Shown in pieces: positions 45,734-54,337 of a stretch of 64,000 nt of DNA. Each line of letters opens with the position of its first letter. Position 1 is the first letter of the stretch. The notes below the pieces were generated by a model. That model did no database searches and was not told the DNA's origin. It worked only from the letters and a program-made list of their open reading frames with translations. A program made the position numbers and the translations under genes. Source of the DNA: Thiomicrorhabdus sp. ZW0627 (GTDB taxonomy: Bacteria > Pseudomonadota > Gammaproteobacteria > Thiomicrospirales > Thiomicrospiraceae); contig NZ_JARUQR010000001.1 in NCBI RefSeq assembly GCF_029767005.1, positions 677,028-741,027 of the forward strand, in the 5' to 3' direction.

Positions 45734-47005
45734 TTACCAAGCCTTAACGACGTCACCGACTTGGATAACACCTTTTTTGGCCACCATTTCGGCAACCGCA
45801 AAACGTGGCAAAATACGTTTGATTCGGATAAAGGCGCTTGGCTTCTCGTCCATTCCCAAGTCAACACCCTGAAACTGAACACTGCGACCGTCTCGACTGT
45901 AAACCGCCAATGAATCGCCGGCCTTAGCACCGGAATCGGCATTTAAATAAATGATATATTCGTTGTTACGCACATCGATGACCTGGGTTTCAAGCTCTTC
46001 ACAACGCAATGAGGAAACCACGTCTTTCACCTCTTGGTTCAACAAAGCGTGGAACGCCATTCCGGTATCAGTGGCAAAAAATGCATTGCTGCCAAACGGA
46101 CGGTCACGCCCGACACGCACCTTACCCTTGACGTCGAAACCACCTCTCTGTTGATAGACCAAAGTACGATTCATCAAATCAACCACATACCAGTCCACTT
46201 CAATATAGCGGGTGTCCGGCTTTACTTCCAGATTATAGAAACGCTTAACCTGATTCAGATAAGGGTGGTCTTCAGCGTGAGCCGATACGGATCTCAACAC
46301 CGACATCAACACGAATTGCGCCCCCGTACGGTCACGAATGGGCTCCAACACTTCTTTGGAAAGATTCGGAGAAATGACACCCTGCTCATCCACCCCAATT
46401 TGAGTGTCAAGCATGGTCAGATTGCGATAGCCGTTCTCTTTTAAGCGACGCTGCAATTCCACCTGGTAACCTGGAATAAGATTTGAAATATCCCTTGCCG
46501 CATAACTTTTTGCAACCACCAGCGGTGCAATTGCCAATCGGGTTTGATACTGGTTACCTGATAGGTTCTCGCACACCTGAGGATTTTCAGTCAGACAGAC
46601 GCTTAATTTCACCTGATAGCGTAAAGGGCCTTTTTTCTGTTCGCCGTACTCGCCGAATGGTTCTTCCAGACCCTCTTCAATCACCCGGTAAGCCTTGACC
46701 TTGCTATGGGAGGTGAAACGAACGGCATCTCGGGTCAACTCGAAATTTTCAAGCGATTGATCGGAAGAGATTGTGACATTGTTCTGCAAACTGGCAAAAC
46801 TCAATGCATTACGGATAGCCATCTGCCTTGCAAAAGCTTCATCTACATTCTCGGTAGAAGCGGATCCCGTTACCGTAACGCAATGCCCCTCTGCTGCAAC
46901 CGGAGCAAACGAATCCGTGACCGGCTGAGTATCTTCCGCAGCAAAACACCATGAAGAGACCGTCAGCAAACCGATTAACAGAGAATTCTGCCACTTATAC
47001 TTCAT
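45734..47005 (-). CDS. flgT: FlgT, H-ring flagellar assembly protein
   Basis: This 423-residue exported protein has a signal peptide (about 1-22, ending CFAAE). A domain opens GHCVTVTGSASTENVDEAFA with RQMAIRNALSFASLQNNVTI, matching FlgT-N. A middle domain (about 165-310) and a C-terminal SH3-like domain (about 345-423; SGAKAGDSLAVYSRDGRSVQ) follow. In Vibrio FlgT forms the H ring around the L/P rings and helps recruit stator partners. The gene lies two bases after cheV and beside flgA-flgM, as in Vibrio-type loci. Confidence 0.85.
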   Translation of the reverse strand: MKYKWQNSLLIGLLTVSSWCFAAEDTQPVTDSFAPVAAEGHCVTVTGSASTENVDEAFARQMAIRNALSFASLQNNVTISSDQSLENFELTRDAVRFTSHSKVKAYRVIEEGLEEPFGEYGEQKKGPLRYQVKLSVCLTENPQVCENLSGNQYQTRLAIAPLVVAKSYAARDISNLIPGYQVELQRRLKENGYRNLTMLDTQIGVDEQGVISPNLSKEVLEPIRDRTGAQFVLMSVLRSVSAHAEDHPYLNQVKRFYNLEVKPDTRYIEVDWYVVDLMNRTLVYQQRGGFDVKGKVRVGRDRPFGSNAFFATDTGMAFHALLNQEVKDVVSSLRCEELETQVIDVRNNEYIIYLNADSGAKAGDSLAVYSRDGRSVQFQGVDLGMDEKPSAFIRIKRILPRFAVAEMVAKKGVIQVGDVVKAW

Positions 47006-47007
47006 AC

Positions 47008-47988
47008 CTAGGCTTCCTCTGCCAGTACCTTTCTTTGTCTGTTAACGTCTTCAATACGGTTAACAATAACCTTTGCCAGCTCTTCACCATGCCATTTAGA
47101 CAAGAAAACGTTTGCTCCGACTTTTTCGGTCAGACTCTCGTTAAAGCCGCCACTCAAAGAAGAGTTCAATACAACAAACAGGTCTTTCAAGCGATCATCC
47201 TTACGGATGCTGGTGGTCAAGGTATAACCATCCATCTCCGGCATCTCAATATCCGAAATGACCATTAATACGCGTTCACTCACCTTCTTGCCCATTCCAT
47301 TTTCCGCTTCGTCCGCCCAAGCCTTCAACAGCGTCAAGGCCTTACGTCCATTACTGACAATCTGATTACTGATGCCCAACTTATCCAGCGTATTCTTAAG
47401 CTGAGTTCTCGCAACCGTCGAATCGTCTGCACCCAACACAAAAAAGTTATGACCCTGCGTTTGATTTTTATGCGAAACAATAAACTCATCCGACATACCT
47501 TCCGGCAAGCCAGAAACTTCTGCCAATACCTTTTCGACATCGACGATTTCAACGATTTGATCACGAGCGCGCGTAATACCCGTTAAATAATTGACACCCT
47601 GCAAACTTTCCGGCGGCGGCAAAATGTCTTCCCAGCGCATATGCACGATCCGATCGACGTCCTCTACCAAAAAGCCCTGAACAGAACTGTTAAATTCCGT
47701 TACGATGGTCAAAGTCCCCGAGTAATTCTCTTCCGGAACAGGCTCCAGATCCAACGCCTTGGCCAGATCGATCATCGGCATCGTCAAACCGCGAATATCT
47801 GAAACGCCAACCACTCGAGGATCCGCTTTAGGTACCGGAGAAATAGGTGGAGTACGGATGACTTCCCTAACCTTAAAGACATTAATTCCAAAAAGCTGCT
47901 TCCCCTTAATGGTAAATAATAGCAACTCCATGCGGTTCATACCGGCCAAGGAAGTTCTTTGGTCAACCCCTTTCAAAAAGCTAGACAT
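47008..47988 (-). CDS. cheV: CheV, chemotaxis coupling protein with receiver domain
   Basis: This 326-residue protein has an N-terminal CheW domain (about 20-160; LLLFTIKGKQLFGINVFKVR, DLAKALDLEP). A C-terminal receiver follows (about 185-315), with Asp pair GADDS, phospho-Asp in VISDIEMPEMDGY, Ser in LNSSLSG and Lys in LSKWHG. CheV links receptors to CheA and may act as a phosphate sink. In Vibrio the order is cheV-cheR, but no cheR follows here; flgT comes instead. It is divergent from flgA with 103 bases between them. Confidence 0.93.
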   Translation of the reverse strand: MSSFLKGVDQRTSLAGMNRMELLLFTIKGKQLFGINVFKVREVIRTPPISPVPKADPRVVGVSDIRGLTMPMIDLAKALDLEPVPEENYSGTLTIVTEFNSSVQGFLVEDVDRIVHMRWEDILPPPESLQGVNYLTGITRARDQIVEIVDVEKVLAEVSGLPEGMSDEFIVSHKNQTQGHNFFVLGADDSTVARTQLKNTLDKLGISNQIVSNGRKALTLLKAWADEAENGMGKKVSERVLMVISDIEMPEMDGYTLTTSIRKDDRLKDLFVVLNSSLSGGFNESLTEKVGANVFLSKWHGEELAKVIVNRIEDVNRQRKVLAEEA

Positions 47989-48091
47989 TGTTACGCCACC
48001 TTATCCATCTGTAATTCCATTGCGTTTAAACCTGCTTACTATAACGCAAGCCACTCTTAAAAGTCTTTGAAACTCATGTTAGACTGCCCTC

Positions 48092-48811
48092 ATGGTGAAA
48101 AAATACTTTTACACATTGGCATTTTGGATTGTTTTGTTCAGTCAAACATCCGCGTTTGCCGCCGATAATTCCGGCCAACCCAATGAATTTCAATCACTTG
48201 AGACCGTATACGATCAAGTGATGGATTACATCAAGCAAAAAACTGACCAAAAATTATATGATCCCCAAATTCATCTAAAAAAACTCAGTCAGCGTATCAA
48301 GCTACCCAAGTGTGGCAAACCAATTGAAATCAGTGACAGAAACCCGACAAAATACACAGGACGAATCACTATCGGCGTCAAATGCAACGCGCCCTCATGG
48401 CAAATTTATGTCAGCGCGACCATTGAAGGCAAACTTCCGGTGGTCATCACCACTCAAGGAATTTTAAAACAGGCCGTTATAAAACCTGAAGACGTTAAAC
48501 GGATATTGGTACCTTACAAAAAGGCCAGTTCGAACAGCTTGATTTCAACGGAAACAGCTATTGGAATGAGGGCTAAAAAGGCCATCGGGCCAAACGAGAT
48601 TCTCAGCATCCGGGACTTGCAGCCGCCCTACTTGGTTTTCAAGAAACAAACGGTCACGATTGTTTCCAAAATCGGTGGCATTGAAGTCAAGACAAAAGGC
48701 ACGGCTTTACAAGACGGTGTGGAGCGCCAACAGATTGAAGTTGAAAACAATTCTTCTAAAAAAACCGTAAAAGGCATCGTTATTGCTCCCAACACTGTCT
48801 ATGTACCGTAA
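48092..48811 (+). CDS. flgA: FlgA, P-ring assembly chaperone
   Basis: This 239-residue periplasmic protein has a signal peptide (about 1-25, ending TSAFA). A SAF domain follows (about 105-170; QAVIKPEDVKRILVPY, GMRAKKAIGPNEILSIRDLQ). The C-terminal ChapFlgA block (KKQTVTIVSKIGGIEVKTKG, ALQDGVERQQIEVENNSSKK) completes the family profile. FlgA helps FlgI polymerise into the P ring. No good Shine-Dalgarno precedes the ATG; the start is set by the signal peptide. It leads a plus-strand flgA-flgM-flgN group. Confidence 0.92.
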   Translation: MVKKYFYTLAFWIVLFSQTSAFAADNSGQPNEFQSLETVYDQVMDYIKQKTDQKLYDPQIHLKKLSQRIKLPKCGKPIEISDRNPTKYTGRITIGVKCNAPSWQIYVSATIEGKLPVVITTQGILKQAVIKPEDVKRILVPYKKASSNSLISTETAIGMRAKKAIGPNEILSIRDLQPPYLVFKKQTVTIVSKIGGIEVKTKGTALQDGVERQQIEVENNSSKKTVKGIVIAPNTVYVP

Positions 48812-48830
48812 AAAAATTTAAAAAAACTAT

Positions 48831-48856
48831 TAAAGCTTTTCTAAAGCCGCCGATAA
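48831..48856 (+). promoter_or_regulatory. Sigma28 promoter of flgM-flgN
   Basis: TAAA at 48831, 14 bases, then a perfect GCCGATAA at 48849-48856, just after the flgA stop. It gives flgM a late promoter of its own in addition to flgA read-through. The leader also has a small GGTAG/CTACC hairpin (48881-48895). Confidence 0.78.
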
Positions 48857-48921
48857 CGCTATTAGAATATTGAATTAATTGGTAGAATGACTACCACTAT
48901 TTGGGTGTGAGGCCAAAGATT

Positions 48922-49233
48922 ATGGATATTAAAAATTTCAACGCGAACGTCGCTTCCGGACGAAATGCCGAACAGCTTAAGTCCCAGGAAAGAACCGGTG
49001 CGCCGGTAAATCAGGGAGCGGGCAATTCAAATGTCGCAACCGACAAAGTCACATTAACTGATATGTTGACTCAGGTACGCGACCTTGAAAACAAAGCCAA
49101 AGATGTCTCGATTGACAATTCAGACAAAATCGCGACTTTAAAAGCGTCGATTCAAGACGGTTCTTATCAAGTGAACCCTCAGAAAATCGCAGAAAAGTTG
49201 ATTCAGTCAGAAGCGCTTTTCTCAAGTATTTAG
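48922..49233 (+). CDS. flgM: FlgM, anti-sigma28 factor
   Basis: This 103-residue protein starts at ATG 48922 (GAGG about ten bases upstream; the frame is open to a TTG at 48901). The N-terminal half is disordered and Gly/Gln/Asn-rich. The sigma28-binding C-terminal half contains SDKIATLKASIQDGSYQVNP with KIAEKLIQSEALF, the family signature. FlgM holds FliA inactive until it is secreted through the finished hook. It is transcribed from its own sigma28 promoter, which gives autoregulation, and is coupled with flgN 17 bases downstream. Confidence 0.94.
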   Translation: MDIKNFNANVASGRNAEQLKSQERTGAPVNQGAGNSNVATDKVTLTDMLTQVRDLENKAKDVSIDNSDKIATLKASIQDGSYQVNPQKIAEKLIQSEALFSSI

Positions 49234-49250
49234 TGCTTACAGCATAAAAA

Positions 49251-49751
49251 ATGACGCAACTGGACGAGCTGGCCGGATTTAACGCAACGCAATTCTCCTC
49301 ACAAATTGACGCGTTAAGTCAGCTATTGCTCGAATTTCAGGCCCTACTTCATTCCGAGTCGGATTTTCTAAAGCAGAACGACATCGACAAGCTCGTCGAA
49401 ATCGTCGAACAAAAATCGCTTCTAAGTCAAAAAATCCAGTCTTTATCAGACACGATCGAAAAACAATTCAGCCAACTTAGCCCGAATGTAAGTTTATATA
49501 AACTGGCTCAAGACAAGGCTTTCAATAACATATCCAAAACGCTACAAGAAAAAGTGGATAACGCGCTGACACTCAGTCAGGCCTGTAGCGACCTGAATAT
49601 TTCCAACGGCATGAGCATTCAAATACTCAGCAACATCAATCAGGTTTCGATCAACTTACTGACTCAACAGCCTGAATCGGATGTAAACCTCTACGATTCC
49701 TCTGGCGAAAGCAAACAATCCAAAAACCGCTCCAGCCTAGGTAAAGCTTAA
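49251..49751 (+). CDS. flgN: FlgN, FlgK/FlgL export chaperone
   Basis: This 166-residue, mostly helical protein follows flgM directly. Heptad-rich segments (LSQLLLEFQALLHSESDFLK, DIDKLVEIVEQKSLLSQKIQ) match the FlgN coiled-coil core. The C-terminus has hydrophobic patches for HAP binding. FlgN binds the C-termini of FlgK and FlgL and delivers them to FlhA. Sequence conservation is low, so operon position weighs heavily. Length is slightly above the norm (140-160). Confidence 0.85.
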   Translation: MTQLDELAGFNATQFSSQIDALSQLLLEFQALLHSESDFLKQNDIDKLVEIVEQKSLLSQKIQSLSDTIEKQFSQLSPNVSLYKLAQDKAFNNISKTLQEKVDNALTLSQACSDLNISNGMSIQILSNINQVSINLLTQQPESDVNLYDSSGESKQSKNRSSLGKA

Positions 49752-49922
49752 CTTTTTCCCGAACCAACTCGCCTTTGGGTTTTACTGTTTACTTGCAGTT
49801 GGCTTGGTTTCTGCTAATCTGTTTCCATTCCGCGTATTCACATTATTGCGTGATAACATTATCGATTTATTGATGAGTAACCCCACTCGGTCAAGCCGAA
49901 GAAAAGATTAAAGCGAGCCAAG

Positions 49923-50513
49923 ATGAAAAGCGATCAACGTTTGTTTTTTAGAATTGATGTCATGATGCCGTGCAGTTTCCGCATTGTGCCCGAAGAAGAG
50001 CTGGATAAAATTCCACTACCGGAAGCCCCGGACTCCAAGTACATTGAAGAATACTTCATGCAGAACCTGGCTCAGCTTGACGAACAGATCAACGAGGTCG
50101 TCGCACAGATCAATCTTAAAAGCAGTCTACTTGCGTCAGCTCTGAGCGCCATGAACAGCAAGATCAATTTTATGATGCAGACGATTGACGCCAACCAATT
50201 GACCCGTGCTATTCCTCAGCGCCTTGTCAATTTAAGTGGAGGTGGGGTTTCTTTCAACATTAATGAAACCATCACTCTGAACGACAAGATCGACCTTCTG
50301 ATCAAACCGCTTGAAAATGAACCACCGATTCTAGTCCGATGTGATGTCGTGAAAGTTACGCCCATCGAAGACGAGGACGATGCATATAGAGTCGCCCTGG
50401 AATATCAAAACCTTTCGGAAGAAGACAGAAGAAAATTGCTGTTTTTCATTCAGGCCAAGGAAATCGAATTCGCTCAACACGAACGCCGCGAACTTTCTAA
50501 AAAAGGCGAATAA
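49923..50513 (+). CDS. PilZ-domain protein with a long helical insertion
   Basis: This 196-residue protein has the c-di-GMP-binding RxxxR at the very N-terminus (Arg6-Arg10 in RLFFR). The matching [D/N]xSxxG motif is about 90 residues later (Asn103-Gly107 in NLSGGG). The usual gap is 20-30, so about 65 helical residues (about 38-92, with QLDEQINEVVAQINLKSSLL) are inserted in the PilZ barrel. It is probably cytoplasmic. It sits just after flgN and before a terminator, which suggests a motility link such as c-di-GMP brake control; this is inference. An A/G-rich stretch precedes the ATG. Confidence 0.78.
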   Translation: MKSDQRLFFRIDVMMPCSFRIVPEEELDKIPLPEAPDSKYIEEYFMQNLAQLDEQINEVVAQINLKSSLLASALSAMNSKINFMMQTIDANQLTRAIPQRLVNLSGGGVSFNINETITLNDKIDLLIKPLENEPPILVRCDVVKVTPIEDEDDAYRVALEYQNLSEEDRRKLLFFIQAKEIEFAQHERRELSKKGE

Positions 50514-50531
50514 CTTTTACCCACCACATAT

Positions 50532-50562
50532 AAAAAAAGCCCGGCGTATCGCCGGGCTTTTT
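50532..50562. terminator. Bidirectional intrinsic terminator
   Basis: An 8-bp GC-rich stem GCCCGGCG/CGCCGGGC with loop TAT is flanked by A-run and T-run on both sides. It ends the plus-strand PilZ gene and the minus-strand gene group that converges on it. Confidence 0.9.
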
Positions 50563-50596
50563 ATTTGAGTAAACAACAAAATCAATTTCTTAAGCA

Positions 50597-50887
50597 CTAT
50601 GGATAGGTATATCGTTTATCATCGCCTTTGGAAGCTTTATCGGCATGCATCTCAGACATAATTTTCTTTACTTTCTTTTCAAGATCATCCACCACGCCTA
50701 ATTTTCCATCGACTTTCTTTTCATAAACCTGACGTGCTGCCGCTTCCGATTTAATCTTTTTATCGTGCTTCGAGACCTTCCCCTCAAGAATTCTCACTCG
50801 GGTACTGATACTGGCGGCCTGAGCCACCTCCATCCAAGTGAAAAAGGCAATTAACAACGATACAATTATGATTTTTTGCTTGCGCAT
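50597..50887 (-). CDS. Small exported coiled-coil protein, unknown function
   Basis: This 96-residue protein has a clear signal peptide (about 1-24, ending VAQA). A highly charged, Lys/Glu/Asp-rich helix with heptad spacing follows (about 28-80; LEGKVSKHDKKIKSEAAARQ, DDLEKKVKKIMSE). I recognise no family. It is the last gene of the minus-strand group containing flgP, 60 bases after it, so a role in the outer flagellar or envelope structure is possible but unsupported by any motif. Confidence 0.65.
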   Translation of the reverse strand: MRKQKIIIVSLLIAFFTWMEVAQAASISTRVRILEGKVSKHDKKIKSEAAARQVYEKKVDGKLGVVDDLEKKVKKIMSEMHADKASKGDDKRYTYP

Positions 50888-50947
50888 TTCACGCTCCCTT
50901 AACCCGTTGAAACCGAAAAAACTCCATCAGCTCCCTCTAACGGAAAA

Positions 50948-51508
50948 TCAATAAGCTCCAGCTTCGTAACAGGTAACACAAACTTCAGATGGCGTCTTCA
51001 CATCCGCAGCAGAATCTGATCTGTAGATGAACGTATCCTCGAAGAAACGTTTATCAACATACACTTCCAAAACCGTTTCATAGTTATTGTCTGCCATCGG
51101 GGTGACGCTGACGACACGTGCTCCACGAACCACTGCATTCACACGCGCTCTGAAACTGTCGTTTTTAGCGGTCAACGTTGAAATGGACGTATTACTGTCG
51201 ATCTTGATTCCGTACAATTGTTCTGCCAACGCACGATAAGCATCCAGCTTAGAGGCACGAATCGCCATCAATCGGCGCTGACCTGGTGTATAAGCTGAAA
51301 AAGTACTCTCAGCTCCGTAACCGATTCCAGTAATCTTCACGCGCTCCGGCTTACGATAAACCACAGCCGCCTTGGTTCCGACCGGTGTCGAAACTTGAAC
51401 ATTCGAAGCCGATGGATCCGGCTTGCCTGACACTTGCGAAGTAGTTGAACATCCCGCCAGCGAAGCCGAAACTAATATACCCGCTAAGGCAAAGGTGCTT
51501 TTTTTCAT
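50948..51508 (-). CDS. flgP: FlgP-like LPP20-family lipoprotein
   Basis: The ATG at 51508 is preferred (GGAG six bases upstream); an ATG at 51520 overlaps the previous stop. The 186-residue product has a lipoprotein signal with lipobox SLAGCSTT. An LPP20/DUF400-type domain follows (about 55-165; GIGYGAESTFSAYTPGQRRL, MAIRASKLDAYRALAEQLYG). In Vibrio and Campylobacter FlgP supports the outer-membrane part of the polar flagellum. Two cysteines near the C-terminus (CVTCYEAGAY) are an unusual addition. It may alternatively be a general LPP20 lipoprotein. Confidence 0.82.
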   Translation of the reverse strand: MKKSTFALAGILVSASLAGCSTTSQVSGKPDPSASNVQVSTPVGTKAAVVYRKPERVKITGIGYGAESTFSAYTPGQRRLMAIRASKLDAYRALAEQLYGIKIDSNTSISTLTAKNDSFRARVNAVVRGARVVSVTPMADNNYETVLEVYVDKRFFEDTFIYRSDSAADVKTPSEVCVTCYEAGAY

Positions 51509-51519
51509 GACATTCTCCA

Positions 51520-51780
51520 TTATTTACTCAAATAATAAGGTTTTTCATATTCTCGATGCTGTATAAAATCCGAACGGTTACATTCACCGTTAACGGCACT
51601 GCATCGTAAATCTTTCACATAATAGGTCTTTCCGACCGAATATTTTTCTGGGATCAACCTGGTTTCATAATAGTCCGGTACCTGGTAATGACTGCGTTCC
51701 ATCATGCTGCAGCCCGTTGCCGCCTGAACAATCGCAAGCAGAACAACCGGCCGGATGACATTGCGACACTTCAACATCAC
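51520..51780 (-). CDS. Small putative lipoprotein upstream of flgP
   Basis: This 86-residue protein has a short signal peptide ending in a lipobox-like AATGCSMM (Cys near residue 24). Tyr/Lys-rich mature sequence follows, with two further cysteines (LRCSAVNGEC) that could form a disulfide. The stop TAA overlaps the alternative flgP start. No family is recognised. It lies where flgO/flgP/flgQ-type outer-membrane flagellar genes cluster in other bacteria, but its sequence does not identify it as one of those. Confidence 0.65.
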   Translation of the reverse strand: MMLKCRNVIRPVVLLAIVQAATGCSMMERSHYQVPDYYETRLIPEKYSVGKTYYVKDLRCSAVNGECNRSDFIQHREYEKPYYLSK

Positions 51781-51795
51781 GGCTTACCTTTCTAT

Positions 51796-52812
51796 TTAAG
51801 GATAAGTATCCGGTTGAACCTGACCGTAACCAGCTCCATCTGGATCAGAATATTGATAACCAGATTGTTCCTGAGCTTTCTTATCCACTTCTTTTTCTTT
51901 CTGGGCCTTTACCTGCTGATCGAGGATCTGCTTTTCAACCACTTTTACACTATGCAACAGCGTGGCATATTGTCCCTGTAGCTTCTTGACACGTCGATTC
52001 ACTTCGTCGATCCGTCTTTGCGCCTTGGTCACTTTATAGCCTACGGAATTCAATTTTCCGGACAATTGACCGCTCGCGACACTGGCTCCGGCAGAAACCG
52101 GTTCTGGAACACTACTTCCTTTTACCTCCGGAGATTTTGTGGAATCACTCGGTATAGCGATAGCCACTGGCGTAGCGGCAGACACTTTCACTTTACTTTC
52201 TAAAGCGGCAATATCCGCCGTTATCTGCTCCATCTGGAAACTCAGCGCATCCAATTTCTTTTCCATGGTTTCCATGGCTTTAGAGCTGGATACCTGACCG
52301 AGCGTATTCTGCTCTGTTCCAGACTTGATCTCATTCAGTATCGCTTGCGTCTCTTCATCCAGTCCTTTTGAGGCGGATAATGCCCCCCAGATACCAATCC
52401 CGATCAAAGCCAACGCGAGAACAATAATGACTGATCCAAAAATAATAACGAGTTTTTTTATAGCATCCATCTCTGCCGCCGATAATCCATTTTTAGATTG
52501 GTTTTGTGCCGCTGCACGCTTAGATAAAAAGTCTTCACTATCCGAATCCAAGCTCTTTGCAGGCTCTGAATTCTTAACCGATTCAATATTGTCGACCTGC
52601 TCAACACGGTCGACCTCTTCTACCGGATCGGCAATCTGTGGTTCACTCTCTGGCTCGACCGTTTGAACATCGACATCCTGCGTTCTTACCGCTTCTTCAT
52701 CCAAAAGCGCCTCTTCTTCAAGGTTCTCGGAAACCTCTTGTTCGGCTTCGTCAAGTAACGCATCAATACTGTCTAGATCATTAGGATCGAAAGTTTCATC
52801 AACCGATGCCAC
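51796..52812 (-). CDS. Single-pass membrane coiled-coil protein with acidic N-terminus
   Basis: This 338-residue protein has a very acidic cytoplasmic part (1-95) opening with LDSIDALLDEAEQE. One transmembrane helix (about 120-145) follows, then a periplasmic part with coiled coils (about 180-212 and 255-315) and a Gly/Tyr/Pro-rich end. The start is GTG with AAGGA seven bases upstream. It heads the small operon ending in flgP and the exported coiled-coil gene. The N-terminal SIDALL resembles the CheY-binding EVDALL of FliM. I do not recognise the family; a scaffold bridging membrane and cell wall is a guess. Confidence 0.7.
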   Translation of the reverse strand: MASVDETFDPNDLDSIDALLDEAEQEVSENLEEEALLDEEAVRTQDVDVQTVEPESEPQIADPVEEVDRVEQVDNIESVKNSEPAKSLDSDSEDFLSKRAAAQNQSKNGLSAAEMDAIKKLVIIFGSVIIVLALALIGIGIWGALSASKGLDEETQAILNEIKSGTEQNTLGQVSSSKAMETMEKKLDALSFQMEQITADIAALESKVKVSAATPVAIAIPSDSTKSPEVKGSSVPEPVSAGASVASGQLSGKLNSVGYKVTKAQRRIDEVNRRVKKLQGQYATLLHSVKVVEKQILDQQVKAQKEKEVDKKAQEQSGYQYSDPDGAGYGQVQPDTYP

Positions 52813-52905
52813 AAACTTTTCCTTTTTTATCGTTTATGGAAAAAATAATTTCATCCACACTAAGTGGAGCAAGCCTTATATTCAATATCCCGGAGTCACG
52901 CTCAA

Positions 52906-54288
52906 TCAAAAGCGGAACGGCAATTCCGGCACTGGCTGCAACTGCTTGTCATCCAACCAGTAGACGTTCGGCAACAACTGCAACTCTCCATAAGAATCGC
53001 TGATCAGCTCGCCTAAAGGCGAATATTCAATAATCTGTTCGGGTTCTAAAATGCGGAAATTATTGACGATCTTTGCCGACAACTCTCCTAAAGCATAAAA
53101 CAGGCCAGTTTTGCTTTCGATAACATTTTCTTCGGCATCAGAGTCGTCCATTTGAGTTAAATAAGGGGGAAGGAAGGCGTAAGTCTGCTGCCAGGCACCA
53201 AGGTGTGCCTGAAGCTCTAAACGGGAAGGATAGACGGATGGGTACCATAAGTTCAAGGTACGATTCAGATGGTAAAAATCGATTAGGGGCTTCACCTGAA
53301 CAGCGTCCCCACGGCTCAGAAAATCGATCACAACATCGATATCCTGACGAGCACGCGGTTCAAACTCCAGACGGGTCTGCAGGGTCTTTTGCAGCCAGTT
53401 ATGACGACTCATGGAGCTTTGAATATTCAATGCAGTATTGACTGCCTGATCGACCCTGTCCGTCACGACGATGGATTCATAAGAAGTATAGGGGTTCTCT
53501 TTCAACCAGGCCTGCTGGAATTTCTGCTCGAGTTTTTCGGAGTGTTCAGAACGGTCTTTAAGAACAAGAAGGTGGTTATAGCCGCCTTTTTCAATAAAGG
53601 CCTGCAACTGTGGCAATCCTGACATCTTACTCGGTGAGAGTCCCTTTTCGTTTTGATTGAAATGATCTAGCTGATTCAGGTAAAGCGTCGGAATATTGGT
53701 ATTTAACGCTTGCCATGCCAGAGAACGCGACCGATCCAACGGACCGATAATGAAGTCGGGCGAATACAGCTTGACCAACTCCCAAAGCTCGAATAAGTTA
53801 TCGTAAATCGCAGTATCCAATACGACTGGCTGCTTCGAAAGCGGCCAGTTTTCCGTAAGTCCGGATAGAATTGTTTCACCCACAACCGAATACTCGCCGC
53901 TCAGCGGCAACAATACGACCACCGTGCCATTCATATCCGGCAAGTGAAACGACGCCTCAACAGAAACGGAAGGTTTAGGCTTATTTTCCTGCTCTTTCAG
54001 AAACGCCTTGAGCAATTCGAAACGTGCTTTGTAGCCAGGAATCAAATCCATCTCGTCGAGCTCTCGAATGTATCGCTTGAGCCCTTCGACATCACCATTG
54101 TTACGCGCCAGTTCGGCACGCAATAAAACAATTTCCTGATCGATCTGTTCGATTTGCTGTTGCAAAGAGAGTTTCGGCTTTTCCTCCTGCCCGGCAAGGC
54201 TTGCCGCAGGCGCCGCCAATATCAAAGCGCAGCAGAGTGCCGCCCTTTTAAAATAAGGAAAACGGATTGACCGATCTATTCTAAGCAT
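52906..54288 (-). CDS. lpoA: LpoA/LppC-like penicillin-binding protein activator, without lipobox
   Basis: This protein of about 460 residues has a signal peptide (about 10-34), a short helical segment (about 40-105), and the LppC periplasmic-binding-like domain. That domain includes GTVVVLLPLSGEYSVVGETI, PDFIIGPLDRSRSLAWQALN and PTLYLNQLDHF. E. coli LpoA is 678 residues with a TPR-like N-terminal half and is a lipoprotein that activates PBP1A. Here most of that half is missing, and the expected lipobox cysteine is Gln (SLAGQEE). It may be a soluble periplasmic variant. It lies downstream of pepN, 49 bases away. Confidence 0.75.
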   Translation of the reverse strand: MLRIDRSIRFPYFKRAALCCALILAAPAASLAGQEEKPKLSLQQQIEQIDQEIVLLRAELARNNGDVEGLKRYIRELDEMDLIPGYKARFELLKAFLKEQENKPKPSVSVEASFHLPDMNGTVVVLLPLSGEYSVVGETILSGLTENWPLSKQPVVLDTAIYDNLFELWELVKLYSPDFIIGPLDRSRSLAWQALNTNIPTLYLNQLDHFNQNEKGLSPSKMSGLPQLQAFIEKGGYNHLLVLKDRSEHSEKLEQKFQQAWLKENPYTSYESIVVTDRVDQAVNTALNIQSSMSRHNWLQKTLQTRLEFEPRARQDIDVVIDFLSRGDAVQVKPLIDFYHLNRTLNLWYPSVYPSRLELQAHLGAWQQTYAFLPPYLTQMDDSDAEENVIESKTGLFYALGELSAKIVNNFRILEPEQIIEYSPLGELISDSYGELQLLPNVYWLDDKQLQPVPELPFRF

Positions 54289-54337
54289 AATCGAAAACAA
54301 CCTACTTTAATCAAACCGTGTTCCCTCATAGGCTCCA

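Noticed and set aside
52827-52853. Sigma28-like site (TGAA-N15-AACGATAA, minus strand) before the acidic membrane protein
   Set aside because: The start point would fall inside the Shine-Dalgarno sequence of the gene, and only 9 of 12 key bases match.
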